From: Pseudocalidococcus sp964653145
Lineage (GTDB): Bacteria > Cyanobacteriota > Cyanobacteriia > Thermosynechococcales > Thermosynechococcaceae
Length of the DNA stretch: 64,000 nt
Assembly: GCA_964653145.1 (NCBI GenBank)
Contig: CAZZCG010000005.1
Location: forward strand, 1 to 64,000
Reading direction: 5' to 3'
Part shown: positions 18,146-26,873 of the stretch, piece after piece
Position numbering within the stretch: position 1 is the stretch's first letter
How the letters are laid out: each line of letters starts with the position of its first letter
Program-made: the position numbers and the translations under genes
The notes under the pieces: generated by a model
What the model saw: only the letters and a program-made list of their open reading frames with translations
Told to the model about the DNA's origin: nothing
Databases searched by the model: none

Positions 18146-18658
18146 TTATTTTTGGAGTTCATAGACGGAGCCATCGGGCATGGTTGTGTTATCCAACAGA
18201 GCTTCTAGTAATTCCGGACGGAGTGCATCAGCCCCAAGCAGGTCGGCCCCGGTCAAATCGGTACATTCAAAGTTTGCCCCCCGGAGTTTAGCCCCCCGTA
18301 AATTGGTTCCCCGCATAATCGCACAGGTGAGCACAGCCCGGCGGAGATTGGCTTTTGGGAGTTGGGCCCCTAGCAAAACTGAACTGCTGATCAGGGCATT
18401 ACTTAAATCCGCTTCCGTTAGGTTGGCTGCACTCAGATCTGCCCCCAGGATTTTCGCCCCCGATAGATTGGCCTGGGTAAAGTTACAACCGACCAGATCG
18501 GCTCCATTGAGAATCCCGCCCCGCAAATTCGACCCGCTAAAGTCTGTATAGCTGACGTCCTCAAGGGTAAAGTCAACCTCCCGCAAATCCAGGCCCGAGA
18601 AGTCCCGGTCACCCGAGCGCCAACGGAGGAAGAAATCACCAGTTCTGAGGGATTGCAT
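18146..18658 (-). CDS. Pentapeptide repeat protein
   Basis: A 170-residue protein with about 20 pentapeptide units from residue 18 onward (SGLDLREVDFTLEDVSYTDF, ADLSAANLTEADLSNALISS, TNLRGAKLRGANFECTDL). A short non-repeat tail is predicted to cap the helix (PELLEALLDNTTMPDGSVYE, a segment often seen at the end of such proteins). It begins only four bases after glmU ends, so the two are very likely co-transcribed. Function unknown. It is distinct in sequence from the pentapeptide gene that follows, so the pair is probably not a recent duplication. Confidence 0.88.
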   Translation of the reverse strand: MQSLRTGDFFLRWRSGDRDFSGLDLREVDFTLEDVSYTDFSGSNLRGGILNGADLVGCNFTQANLSGAKILGADLSAANLTEADLSNALISSSVLLGAQLPKANLRRAVLTCAIMRGTNLRGAKLRGANFECTDLTGADLLGADALRPELLEALLDNTTMPDGSVYELQK

Positions 18659-18662
18659 AGGA

Positions 18663-20021
18663 TTACGCTTCTGGAGGTTTTAACTGCCAACCCGGCTTCA
18701 CAACTTGCCGCGCCCGCGCAATGACTAAACTGGCGGGAGGAACATCATCGGTCACGGTCGAACCAGCGGCCACGGTCACGTCCTCACCGAGGGTCACTGG
18801 GGCCACTAAAACCGTATTTGCCCCTGTTTTACTGCGGTCACCAATCAGGGTTTGATGCTTGCGAACCCCATCATAGTTAGCGGTAATGGTTCCTGCCCCA
18901 ATATTAACCTGATCCCCCAGGTGTGCATCCCCCAGATAGGACAAATGGGAGGCTTTGGATTGGGTCCCAAGGTGGGCCTTTTTCAACTCGACAAAGTTCC
19001 CAATGCGGCAATGGCTTCCCACTTGGCTATCCCCGCGAATATGGGCATAGGGGCCAACTTGACTGTGGCTGGCAATGGTGGAATCACTGATGACTGAAAA
19101 TTTGATGCTGGTATGGGGGGCGATCTGACTGTTTTCGATGTAGCTACCTGGGCCAAGTCTTGCTCCAGTGCCAATAACTGTTTCGCCCCGTAGATGGGTT
19201 TGCGGTTCAATGATCACATCCGCTGCCAGTTGGACGGTGTCATCAATGGTGATACTGGCGGGATCAATCAAGGTTACCCCCGACATCATCCAATATTGTT
19301 TGATCCGCTGCTGCAAAATTTGGTAGGCCATGGCCAGTTGTTGCCGGTCATTGACCCCTAAGATTTCCTCGTAATCCTCCACATCCATGGCCATGACTGG
19401 ATCTAGATCATTCACGGCATCGGTTAAGTAGAATTCCTGCTGATCATTCTCGCTTTTGAGGTGGGGTAACACGGCCGCCAGTTTCGGATAGTTAAAGCAA
19501 TACACGCCAGCATTGATCCGACGGTTTTGCTTTTGGGCGGTGGTGCAATCCCGATCTTCAATGATTTGCTTGACGATATTGTTGCCATCACAAATTACCC
19601 GTCCGTAGCCCTGGGGATCTGGGATTTGGGCTGTGAGAATTGTTGCCGCATTGCCATGGGTTTGATGGGTTTTCAGCAACGCTTTGAGGGTATCGCGGCG
19701 CAGGAGCGGCACATCGCCATTGAGGACAAGTAAATCCCCGGTAAAGTCGCCGAGGAGTGGCATCACCTGTTGAACCGCATGACCCGTGCCCAATTGTTCT
19801 GTTTGCTCGACAAATTCAACCCTTGGAACCTCCCCTAGGGCCTGGCGAACACTGGCACCGGCATACCCGACAATGACGATCTTGCGGCTGGGGTTGAGGT
19901 CATTGACACTCTGAAGAACCCATTCCACCAACGACCGACCGCCAAGGGGATGGAGTACTTTCGGTAATTGCGACTTCATCCTGGTTCCCCGTCCGGCTGC
20001 CAGTACCGCTACGGCTATCAT
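18663..20021 (-). CDS. glmU: Bifunctional GlmU, UDP-GlcNAc synthesis
   Basis: A 452-residue enzyme that acetylates glucosamine-1-phosphate and then couples it to UTP, giving UDP-N-acetylglucosamine for peptidoglycan and surface glycans. The N-terminal uridyltransferase domain (1-225) has LAAGRGTRMKSQLPKVLHPL, the EQLGTGHAV segment and NGDVPLL. The C-terminal left-handed beta-helix acetyltransferase domain (about 250-440) shows hexapeptide repeats, IGNFVELKKA and the catalytic-region stretch ANYDGVRKH. It heads a minus-strand group with two pentapeptide genes. Confidence 0.96.
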   Translation of the reverse strand: MIAVAVLAAGRGTRMKSQLPKVLHPLGGRSLVEWVLQSVNDLNPSRKIVIVGYAGASVRQALGEVPRVEFVEQTEQLGTGHAVQQVMPLLGDFTGDLLVLNGDVPLLRRDTLKALLKTHQTHGNAATILTAQIPDPQGYGRVICDGNNIVKQIIEDRDCTTAQKQNRRINAGVYCFNYPKLAAVLPHLKSENDQQEFYLTDAVNDLDPVMAMDVEDYEEILGVNDRQQLAMAYQILQQRIKQYWMMSGVTLIDPASITIDDTVQLAADVIIEPQTHLRGETVIGTGARLGPGSYIENSQIAPHTSIKFSVISDSTIASHSQVGPYAHIRGDSQVGSHCRIGNFVELKKAHLGTQSKASHLSYLGDAHLGDQVNIGAGTITANYDGVRKHQTLIGDRSKTGANTVLVAPVTLGEDVTVAAGSTVTDDVPPASLVIARARQVVKPGWQLKPPEA

Positions 20022-20144
20022 CTCGCGTCCTCAACTGGGTTCGATTGTGATTTTACGGGGTATTGGCCTTAAGTTCTAGGGCAAGTTTGCGCAAATCCTG
20101 ATCCTTCTCAACTTCTGGGGGAAAAGCGAAATCTGGAATGCCAG

Positions 20145-20516
20145 TTAATGTTCGGGCCGGGTTTGGGGCGGAATGTCACTGTCTAGTTCTTCAACGGGGA
20201 TAAAACACTGCTCAAATTGGAGCACTTGGTGTTGGGCATCCACCAGAACTCCCTCGTTCCTGAGTAGCTCCCGTTGATGGCGGACTTTGGCTGGATTGGG
20301 GTTGCTCAATTGCCCTGGGGCTGAGACTACACGATGCCATGGGATTTGGTCTTTTTCGGGATCACTGAGGTTGCTGAGTATATAGGCAACATGGCGCGGC
20401 ATCACATCTAGATAGTCACCCACAGCTTTATAGGTACTGACCCGTCCGGCGGGGATCGCCGCAGTGATGCTGAGCACCTGGGATTTAATCCGGATGAAGG
20501 CCGCTGACTGAGGCAA
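20145..20516 (-). CDS. MGMT-family alkyltransferase-like protein (ATL)
   Basis: A 123-residue protein with the DNA-binding fold of O6-alkylguanine-DNA alkyltransferases (PAGRVSTYKAVGDYLDV, helix-turn-helix and Arg finger region). The active-site PCHRV motif is replaced by PWHRV (59-63), so the methyl-accepting Cys is Trp. In the ATL family this change gives proteins that bind alkylated guanine and hand it to nucleotide excision repair instead of repairing it themselves. It begins 11 bases after gcvH on the same strand, so they may share a transcript, but no functional tie is obvious. Confidence 0.88.
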   Translation of the reverse strand: MPQSAAFIRIKSQVLSITAAIPAGRVSTYKAVGDYLDVMPRHVAYILSNLSDPEKDQIPWHRVVSAPGQLSNPNPAKVRHQRELLRNEGVLVDAQHQVLQFEQCFIPVEELDSDIPPQTRPEH

Positions 20517-20527
20517 AGAGTGGGCTC

Positions 20528-20920
20528 CTAGGCTTCGCCCTCGACCATGGCCTGGTATTCTGCGGCACTGAGGGCATCTGTTAATTCTTCGTTTTCACTC
20601 ACCCGCACCTTGAGCAGCCAGCCTTCACCATAGGGATCTGTGGCAATTTCTTCGGGGGCGTCGACCATGGCTTGATTGGTTTCAATGACGGTGCCAGAGA
20701 CCGGAGCATAGAGTTCTTCAACGGCCTTAACGGACTCAATGGTTCCGAGTCGTTCCCCTTGGGTTAAGCCATCTCCCTCCTGGGGTAGTTCAATAAAGAC
20801 AATGTCCCCCAACTGATCAATGGCAAAAGCACTAATGCCGATGGTGGCAATTTCCCCTTCAAGTCGAACATATTCATGACTGTCCAGGTATTTTAAATCT
20901 TCCGGATATTCCAAGCTCAT
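20528..20920 (-). CDS. gcvH: Glycine cleavage system H protein
   Basis: A 130-residue lipoyl carrier that shuttles the aminomethyl group of glycine between the P, T and L proteins; in cyanobacteria this is part of photorespiration. The lipoylation site is K65 in TIESVKAVEELYAPVSG, and the N-terminus (YPEDLKYLDSHEYVRLEG) is typical. Normal length. No other gcv gene is present in the window. An ATL gene follows after 11 bases. Confidence 0.95.
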   Translation of the reverse strand: MSLEYPEDLKYLDSHEYVRLEGEIATIGISAFAIDQLGDIVFIELPQEGDGLTQGERLGTIESVKAVEELYAPVSGTVIETNQAMVDAPEEIATDPYGEGWLLKVRVSENEELTDALSAAEYQAMVEGEA

Positions 20921-21148
20921 GGTGAATGTTTTGCCTACGGGGATGAAAGGTGGGGATCAGGCTATGAACTGCCTAGGTTAGCTTAGCTAGTTTTGCCGGG
21001 AGAAACAATCACGCCAGCCAGTTTTTTGGTCATAGCATGAGAGAACCATAGGACTTGATGCGGTTTCGAAACACTCCGGAATTAGCTTGGGTTTCCTGGG
21101 AAGGGAGTATGATTAAGGGCAATTTTGCCAGGCCGGGGAGGGGGGCAG

Positions 21149-22804
21149 GTGGGGGACAAACTGGGGAGGCTGAGGTGGGCGGGGCTATGTCTTGGCCTGG
21201 GGGGTAGTCTGGGTTCCCTAGAGTTGGCCTGGGCCCGAGATGTTTCGGTGTTGGCTCGGCGGCCGCCAGAAAGAGTGTTGGGAGTTGCGCAACTGTCCTC
21301 TGAAATTCCAGGCCCTGGCTCTGTTCCATCGTCAACTTTCCCCATAACCAGGGAGCCCTGTGGAAGTTCTACAGAAATGGCTCAGCCTAGGGAGATCAAT
21401 CGCCTCAGTCGCTATGAACTGGTGGACAATCTGGAACGCTGTGGGGAAGCTGGGGAATCTGAATTGCTAACCCGGTCGGCTCTCGCAGAAGCTGCAAATT
21501 CATTGGAGGAAGACAGGACAACCTATGACTTAGTGGAAGAGTCGGTGGATAATTTAGCTGCCCAAGCCACCGCCCTTGAGGAAACTCGGTTTTCGCCGCT
21601 GACCAAACTCCACGGAACGGCTGTATTTGGGGTTAATGATCTCATCGGGGGTAATTTTTCCGATCCCACGGGGCAAGCAACTGGCAACACCCTGACCACA
21701 AATCTGGCCGTTAATTACCGCAGTCGCCTCACCTTTGACACCAGCTTTTCCGGACAGGATCTATTGCGGATTCGGATGCAAGCAGCTAATTTTCCCAACT
21801 ACGGCAGCCTGACTGGCACGAATATGGGGCGACTTTCCATAGAGACGAACACCGCCAACCAAGTGGAATTAAATACCCTGTTTTATCGGTTTGTTCCCAG
21901 TCCCCAGGCCCAGGTAACAGTCGATCTACTGGGTGGTTCCTTTGATCATAGTTTTTTGACCTACAACAGCCTCCTCAGCTCCAGTGAAAAGGGGGCAATT
22001 TCTCGGTTTGGGCGGTTTAATCCGGTTTATGACATCAAGGGGGGAACGGGGCTGGCCTTGGTCTATGACATCTCACGCCAAGCCGATGGGCGGGGAATCA
22101 CCTTCAATTTGGGCTATTTGGCCGGACGCTCTGCCAGTGTTGACGATAGTGGGTGTTCCGCAAGCAATCAAGCCCCCTGTTTTAACGCTGGCTATCCAGG
22201 CCCTAATCCTATTTTTGGAGGCCCCACGGGTGGCTTGACGGGGGCCTATGGCGCGATGGTACAGGTCGATTTTAAACCAACCCCACGCTTTGCTGTCGGC
22301 TTGAATTATGTCCGCTCCTTTGGCCTGGATGTTTCCGGTGGCTCCGGCAGTACCTATGCCCAAAATCCCTTTGGCTCCGGCCCAACCAGCAATTTTCGGA
22401 ACAATCAGGCGGATAGTTTTGGTCTGCAATTTACGACCCGCCCTATGGCGCGCTTAAAAATTTCTGGCTGGGTGGGCTATAGCTCCGTAAAAGCTGGCCA
22501 GGGCCTGGCGGTGGGGCAGTCGGCAGAGGTATTGAATTATGCGTTAACCCTTGGCATTCCGGATCTTTTAAACCAAGGGGATGTTTTGGGGATTATTGTT
22601 GGTCAACCCCCGCAGCTAATTCGCACCGATCACCCCAGTCGTCCGGCCGCCTTTAACGCCTACCACCTGGAACTGCTGTACCGCATGCAATTGAGTCCTA
22701 ACGTTGCAGTCACACCGGGAATCTTTACGGTCATTAATCCCAACAGCAATTCCGCTAACCCGCCCTTGGTTCTGGGGGTGATTCGAACCACCTTTACCTT
22801 TTAG
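21149..22804 (+). CDS. Outer-membrane porin, cyanobacterial iron-uptake porin/OprB-like, with reduced SLH region
   Basis: A 551-residue outer-membrane beta-barrel. A GTG start at 21149 is preferred: GGGGAGGGGG lies just before it, and it gives a basic start plus a hydrophobic signal peptide (RWAGLCLGLGGSLGSLELAWA). The frame is also open to a TTG at 21125. The barrel begins near residue 160 (FSPLTKLHGTAVFGVNDLI) and shows alternating beta strands, Gly/Asn/Ser-rich loops and a C-terminal Phe (VIRTTFTF), as in family members. The usual N-terminal SLH domain that ties these porins to peptidoglycan seems largely missing. Only LSRYELVDNLERC, LLTRSALAEA and a short coiled coil remain. Substrate not predictable. 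Confidence 0.82.
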   Translation: MGDKLGRLRWAGLCLGLGGSLGSLELAWARDVSVLARRPPERVLGVAQLSSEIPGPGSVPSSTFPITREPCGSSTEMAQPREINRLSRYELVDNLERCGEAGESELLTRSALAEAANSLEEDRTTYDLVEESVDNLAAQATALEETRFSPLTKLHGTAVFGVNDLIGGNFSDPTGQATGNTLTTNLAVNYRSRLTFDTSFSGQDLLRIRMQAANFPNYGSLTGTNMGRLSIETNTANQVELNTLFYRFVPSPQAQVTVDLLGGSFDHSFLTYNSLLSSSEKGAISRFGRFNPVYDIKGGTGLALVYDISRQADGRGITFNLGYLAGRSASVDDSGCSASNQAPCFNAGYPGPNPIFGGPTGGLTGAYGAMVQVDFKPTPRFAVGLNYVRSFGLDVSGGSGSTYAQNPFGSGPTSNFRNNQADSFGLQFTTRPMARLKISGWVGYSSVKAGQGLAVGQSAEVLNYALTLGIPDLLNQGDVLGIIVGQPPQLIRTDHPSRPAAFNAYHLELLYRMQLSPNVAVTPGIFTVINPNSNSANPPLVLGVIRTTFTF

Positions 22805-22812
22805 AGCCTGCA

Positions 22813-23394
22813 CTAAACCAGGCCAGGCAGGGTTCCCAATTCTTCGACCGCGACCGGTGCGGGGGTTTGCTCCTGGGCCCAGGCCTGGTAGTCCATCAGC
22901 AGTTGGTGCATTAGCCGTTGCTTGATCGTTAAGAGAACACTTTTGAGTAGGCCATTTCCTGTCGCTTCTAGGATGGCGGTGGGAGTCAGCATCAGGGCCG
23001 GGGGCATATCAACTCCCACTTTTAAATCGGCTTGTCCCACTAGGGTTGTGCCGGTCTCGGTTACCTCTGGGCGTAAATAGCCAACTAAATCTAAGCGAAA
23101 CCGTTGATTGATGTACTCGACGCCCCGAATTTCACAGGCGACCGAACGGAGTTTCAGGGTACCATCAGCTGCAGCTTTAACGTCTAAGTCCACCACAGGC
23201 TGTAGCGTCAACATCAAGAAGGTCAGGGGCCGCATCTTCAGGCGAAAGCGATTTTCCCCTAGGATTTGAACTCGGGTGGGATCTGTGAGGGCGTGGACTA
23301 GGCGTTGGGGTTGACGCAGATAGTGCTGAATTGGACTGGGCTGCAGGGGCACATCCAGGGTTACTGTTTGGTTAGCCGTAAAGTGGAGGTACAT
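22813..23394 (-). CDS. DUF1997 family protein
   Basis: A 193-residue protein of the DUF1997 family, found in cyanobacteria and plastids and with no settled function. It starts MYLHFTANQTVTLDVP, contains FRLKMRPLTFLMLTLQPVVD and a long central beta-rich part, and ends in an amphipathic helix (LKSVLLTIKQRLMHQLLMDYQAW). There is no signal peptide and no clear catalytic motif. The fold resembles lipid-binding START/SRPBCC-like proteins in strand pattern, but that is conjecture. It converges on the porin with eight bases between stops. Confidence 0.78.
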   Translation of the reverse strand: MYLHFTANQTVTLDVPLQPSPIQHYLRQPQRLVHALTDPTRVQILGENRFRLKMRPLTFLMLTLQPVVDLDVKAAADGTLKLRSVACEIRGVEYINQRFRLDLVGYLRPEVTETGTTLVGQADLKVGVDMPPALMLTPTAILEATGNGLLKSVLLTIKQRLMHQLLMDYQAWAQEQTPAPVAVEELGTLPGLV

Positions 23395-23526
23395 CGAAAA
23401 TATTCCCTGGCTTCGTTAACTTTCTTAACTTAAGTTTACAATACCCACGGTTGGGGCGTTTTGCCGTCACGTTTGTTACATATTTCTTGGCTTGATCCGT
23501 GCTTTTGTCCTTTGATTGTCCTCCCC

Positions 23527-24399
23527 ATGACTGTTACCCTTGCCCACCTTGGTCCGACTGGAACCTATACCGAAACCGCAGCTCTAGCCTTTGGGGCCTG
23601 GTTTGAGCGCGCCCATCACCAACCATTTCAACTCTGCCCCTACCCCAGCATTGCCCAGTCGCTCCAGGCCTTGGCGGAAAATCGGGTTAACTATGCCATT
23701 GTCCCAATCGAGAATTCCCTGGAAGGCAGTGTTGCGATGACCTTGGATACCCTATGGCAATTGGAAACGATTCAAATTACCCAGGCCCTTGTTTTGCCAA
23801 TCTCCCATGCTTTTGTAACCCAGGCCACCGATTTAACAAAAGTTCAAAAAATTTATTCTCATCCCCAGGCCTTGGGGCAGTGTCAGCCCTGGTTGCAAAG
23901 GTTTCTTCCCCAGGCCACGCAAATTCCCACCAGCTCCACCAGTGCCGCCCTCGCCTATCCCCAAGCTGATCCCACAGCCGCGGCCATCACCTCAGTCCGA
24001 GCCGCCCAACTCCACAACCTACCGATTTTGGCTGAGGATATTCAAAACTATCCCAACGATGCCGACCTCCCCCAGAACTGCACCAAATTTTGGGTGATGC
24101 AACCCCGCTGTGCCAGTGGTTGGCCGGAACCTGGAGATACCCACACCTCCCTGGCCTTCAGCTTGCCGAAAAATCGTCCTGGGGCTCTTGTCAATGCCCT
24201 GCAAATTTTTGCCCAGCGTCAGATCAACCTGAGCCGGATTGAGTCTCGCCCCAGTAAACGCAGCCTTGGGGATTATCTCTTTTTCCTCGATTTGGAAGTG
24301 GGCCCGGAGCCTAGGACAATCCACGGGGCGCTACAGGAACTCAAAGACCATACGGAAGTCTTGCACGTTTGGGGTAGCTACCCAATTTTTTCGCTCTAG
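23527..24399 (+). CDS. pheA: Prephenate dehydratase
   Basis: A 290-residue monofunctional prephenate dehydratase, converting prephenate to phenylpyruvate in phenylalanine synthesis. The PDT domain has LGPTGTYTETAAL, VPIENSLEGSV and the catalytic TSSTSAALAY (equivalent of the conserved Thr-Arg-Phe region, here TKFWVMQP near 205). A C-terminal ACT domain (about 215-290) contains the phenylalanine-binding GALVNAL and the motif SRIESRPSK, so feedback inhibition is expected. The frame is open to 23461, but the ATG at 23527 matches the family start. Confidence 0.94.
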   Translation: MTVTLAHLGPTGTYTETAALAFGAWFERAHHQPFQLCPYPSIAQSLQALAENRVNYAIVPIENSLEGSVAMTLDTLWQLETIQITQALVLPISHAFVTQATDLTKVQKIYSHPQALGQCQPWLQRFLPQATQIPTSSTSAALAYPQADPTAAAITSVRAAQLHNLPILAEDIQNYPNDADLPQNCTKFWVMQPRCASGWPEPGDTHTSLAFSLPKNRPGALVNALQIFAQRQINLSRIESRPSKRSLGDYLFFLDLEVGPEPRTIHGALQELKDHTEVLHVWGSYPIFSL

Positions 24400-24425
24400 T
24401 CTTGCTGTTTGGGGAATTTCGACCA

Positions 24426-24974
24426 ATGACTCAGATGCTTAAATTTAAAACTCGGATTAACTCGGCGTTTCAACTGTTGATGTCGGTTCACTGGGCCATG
24501 TATTGGTGTTTTGTCATTCTGTTCATCACCGGGACCATCATGGCTCGACTTACCCGCGGCACCCTGGGACGGACAGAACTCTACAGCTTCCACAAGGGCC
24601 TGGGGGTTTTGGTGCTGCTGCTCCTGGTGGCCCGATTAGTGGTATTGCTGCGGGTTTGGTGGCGCAAATATGCCAAGCAACTACCGAAATTTTCCCCGGC
24701 CTGGTGGCAAAAATTTGGCCTCCATTGCACCCTGTACCTGTTGATGGTGATTGTCCCCCTGAGTGGCTTATTTTTCTCCAACTCCCACCGCAGCAACAAC
24801 GTCAAACTTCTGGGGCTGACCTTGCCGGATTTATTTCCCGAAGATCCTGTCCGGGTGGATTTTGCCCGCAGTTTGCATTTTTGGCTGGCCTATACGTTTC
24901 TGCTGGTGATTGTCTGTCACATTGCTGCCCAATGGAAATTTGTCCAGGCCCAGTGGCGGCGGTATTTTACATAG
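24426..24974 (+). CDS. Cytochrome b561-like membrane protein
   Basis: A 182-residue four-helix integral membrane protein of the cytochrome b561 / Ni-Fe hydrogenase b-type superfamily. Likely heme ligands are histidines in the spans: SVHWAMYW, SFHKGLGV, GLHCTLYL, SLHFWLAY and VCHIAAQW. Such proteins pass electrons across membranes; bacterial b561 can oxidise superoxide or quinol. The ATG at 24426 fits the first span better than the upstream TTG at 24402. An RDD-family gene follows after 27 bases, suggesting a shared transcript. Confidence 0.85.
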   Translation: MTQMLKFKTRINSAFQLLMSVHWAMYWCFVILFITGTIMARLTRGTLGRTELYSFHKGLGVLVLLLLVARLVVLLRVWWRKYAKQLPKFSPAWWQKFGLHCTLYLLMVIVPLSGLFFSNSHRSNNVKLLGLTLPDLFPEDPVRVDFARSLHFWLAYTFLLVIVCHIAAQWKFVQAQWRRYFT

Positions 24975-25001
24975 ACTGAGAATTCCCGTAGCCTGAAAAG
25001 T

Positions 25002-25544
25002 ATGAGTGCCATTGCCCGTCAATATCAACAATTGCCGCCCGGTAAGCCCTGGAAACGGGTGATCGCCGCTGGGGTGGATTTTCTCATGGCCTGGGTCTTA
25101 AGTGCTGTGGCTGCGGTGCCCGATGCGGCAATTCAGTGGGGGCAGATTTTAGTCTTTCTCCTGGCCTGGTGGGGCTTACGGGTTGGGGTGGCCTCACGGA
25201 ATAAGGGACAGAGCTTGGGGCATTGGCTGATGGATCTGCGGATTGTGGATCAGCGGCATCGCACCCCCTTGCTGCAAACCATGACCCAACGGGAAGGGAT
25301 TTTTGGTGGCCTTTTGCTCTTGGCCTTGATGGCGATCAATAGTGGCCTGGGGTTTGGCATTGTCCTGTTGGTGGCCCCAGTGATTGTGGACTGTAGCTGG
25401 GCCTGGATTAATCCCCGTCACAATACTCTCCATGACTTGGTGAGCAAAACAGAAGTGGTGGGCACCTATCGGGGTTTTTCCTTGGATCGCAAGTTGATTA
25501 GCCTGAGTCAACAACTTCGGGAGCAGCGGGAAAGACAACCGTAA
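25002..25544 (+). CDS. RDD family membrane protein
   Basis: A 180-residue protein with three or four membrane spans and the RDD-family layout: an early Arg and Asp in RVIAAGVDFLMAWVL, a central SLGHWLMDLRIVDQ and a late WINPRHNTLHDLVSKTEVV. The NxRxxTLHDxxxxTxVV element is the family's best signature. RDD proteins are mostly uncharacterised; a few act in ion transport or are fused to kinases. It follows the cytochrome b561-like gene closely. Confidence 0.85.
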   Translation: MSAIARQYQQLPPGKPWKRVIAAGVDFLMAWVLSAVAAVPDAAIQWGQILVFLLAWWGLRVGVASRNKGQSLGHWLMDLRIVDQRHRTPLLQTMTQREGIFGGLLLLALMAINSGLGFGIVLLVAPVIVDCSWAWINPRHNTLHDLVSKTEVVGTYRGFSLDRKLISLSQQLREQRERQP

Positions 25545-25831
25545 CCCCAGACAGAACGTTTCTTGCTTCAATTCAGGGCTGAGCCTTTAGCACCCTGGTT
25601 CTCAACGCGTTAATCTAGATGGCTCTTAGAACCTAATGCAGACAGGGGAATGATCGAAAGTGGTTGTCCCAAGAGACCTAGCTAGGTGTGGGGAATTGCT
25701 GCAAGAAAAGTTTATACTCTGCTTGAAACTTAAAGAAAAGCTATAGATTTTCACGAATTTACCGATCCCCAGGTATTCCCTCTCTACTATGGGGAGTGTA
25801 TTTTGAGCTGCATCGAGAGTCCTAACTGCCT

Positions 25832-26791
25832 ATGCTGGAACGACTGAGCTTCTCCCCCGATTCCTCAACCCTGGCACCCCCTATCGCTGATCCGGCTAAA
25901 GCCCAAAAAAATGCCCAGGCCTGGCTCTATCGTCTGGTTTTGCTGATGACGGGGTTGACCCTATTTTTGATGGGGATAGGCAGTGCCACGCGGGTGATGG
26001 AGGCGGGTTTGGCCTGTCCTGATTGGCCCCTTTGCTATGGTGAGTTGATTCCCCGGCAGCAAATGAATTTACAGGTCTTTTTAGAGTGGTTTCATCGCTT
26101 GGTGGCCACAAGTATGGGGCTGTTTGCGATTACCTTAACCAGCTTGGCCTGGGTCTGGCGCAGGCATTTACCTAAGGGATGGCCAGTGTTAGCCAGTTTC
26201 AGCTTGCTCCTGGTGATTATTCAAGGGATTCTCGGTGGGTTAACGGTGACAGAACTCCTGCAGTTTCAAATTGTTACGGCCCACTTGGGTACTGGGTTAC
26301 TATTCTTCTGCTCATTGGTGGTTTTGCTGGCCTGGCTAACGCCCTACCGCGGGGTGGGAACGGCGGCGGGTTTAAGATTTTGGGGCCTGGGGGCAGTACT
26401 TTTGATCTTTGCTCAAAGTATTCTGGGGGGCCTGGTTTCTTCCCAGTGGGCCTTGCATCAGTGCGTCTATGGGGAGCGGTTATGCCTAGTGCTAAATAGT
26501 CATTTGATCGGGGTGATTCCCGCTAGCTTGGGCAGTTTAACGGTTGGCATCTTGGCCTGGCGTCAAGCGGCCCTAACTCCCCTTTTGCGGCGTTTGGGGC
26601 AAGTGGTTTTGCTCTGTCTGCTCTTACAGGTTTTTCTTGGTAGTGCCACCTATCATCTCAAGCTTTCGGTTCCAGCTTTGACGGTGGGCCATCAAATGGT
26701 TGGGGCTGCTTTGTTAGGAACCCTTGTTGCGTTTACAACCTTTGTCCTGCGAGATGCTCTACCCCAGGCCCCGGATACTCCCCTTCCTTAA
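25832..26791 (+). CDS. ctaA: Heme A synthase CtaA (COX15 family)
   Basis: A 319-residue, eight-span membrane enzyme that oxidises the methyl group of heme O to give heme A for cytochrome c oxidase. It contains the conserved GSATRVMEAGLACPDWPLCYG start, the heme-ligand segments EWFHRLVA and TAHLGTG, the Cys pair region HQCVYGERLCL, and the second-half heme site VGHQMVGA. ctaB follows 82 bases downstream. A 287-base leader separates it from the RDD gene; TACTAT at about 25787 is a possible -10 box. Confidence 0.93.
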   Translation: MLERLSFSPDSSTLAPPIADPAKAQKNAQAWLYRLVLLMTGLTLFLMGIGSATRVMEAGLACPDWPLCYGELIPRQQMNLQVFLEWFHRLVATSMGLFAITLTSLAWVWRRHLPKGWPVLASFSLLLVIIQGILGGLTVTELLQFQIVTAHLGTGLLFFCSLVVLLAWLTPYRGVGTAAGLRFWGLGAVLLIFAQSILGGLVSSQWALHQCVYGERLCLVLNSHLIGVIPASLGSLTVGILAWRQAALTPLLRRLGQVVLLCLLLQVFLGSATYHLKLSVPALTVGHQMVGAALLGTLVAFTTFVLRDALPQAPDTPLP

Positions 26792-26873
26792 CATTCAACA
26801 CTCCTAATTCAGACACGTTGACCGCTAACCCTGACCAAGATTGAACTCGGATACTTTTTGACGGATAGCTGCT

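Noticed and set aside
20921..21148. Glycine riboswitch upstream of gcvH
   Set aside because: The leader is short and lacks the paired-aptamer layout; nothing distinguishes it from an ordinary promoter region.
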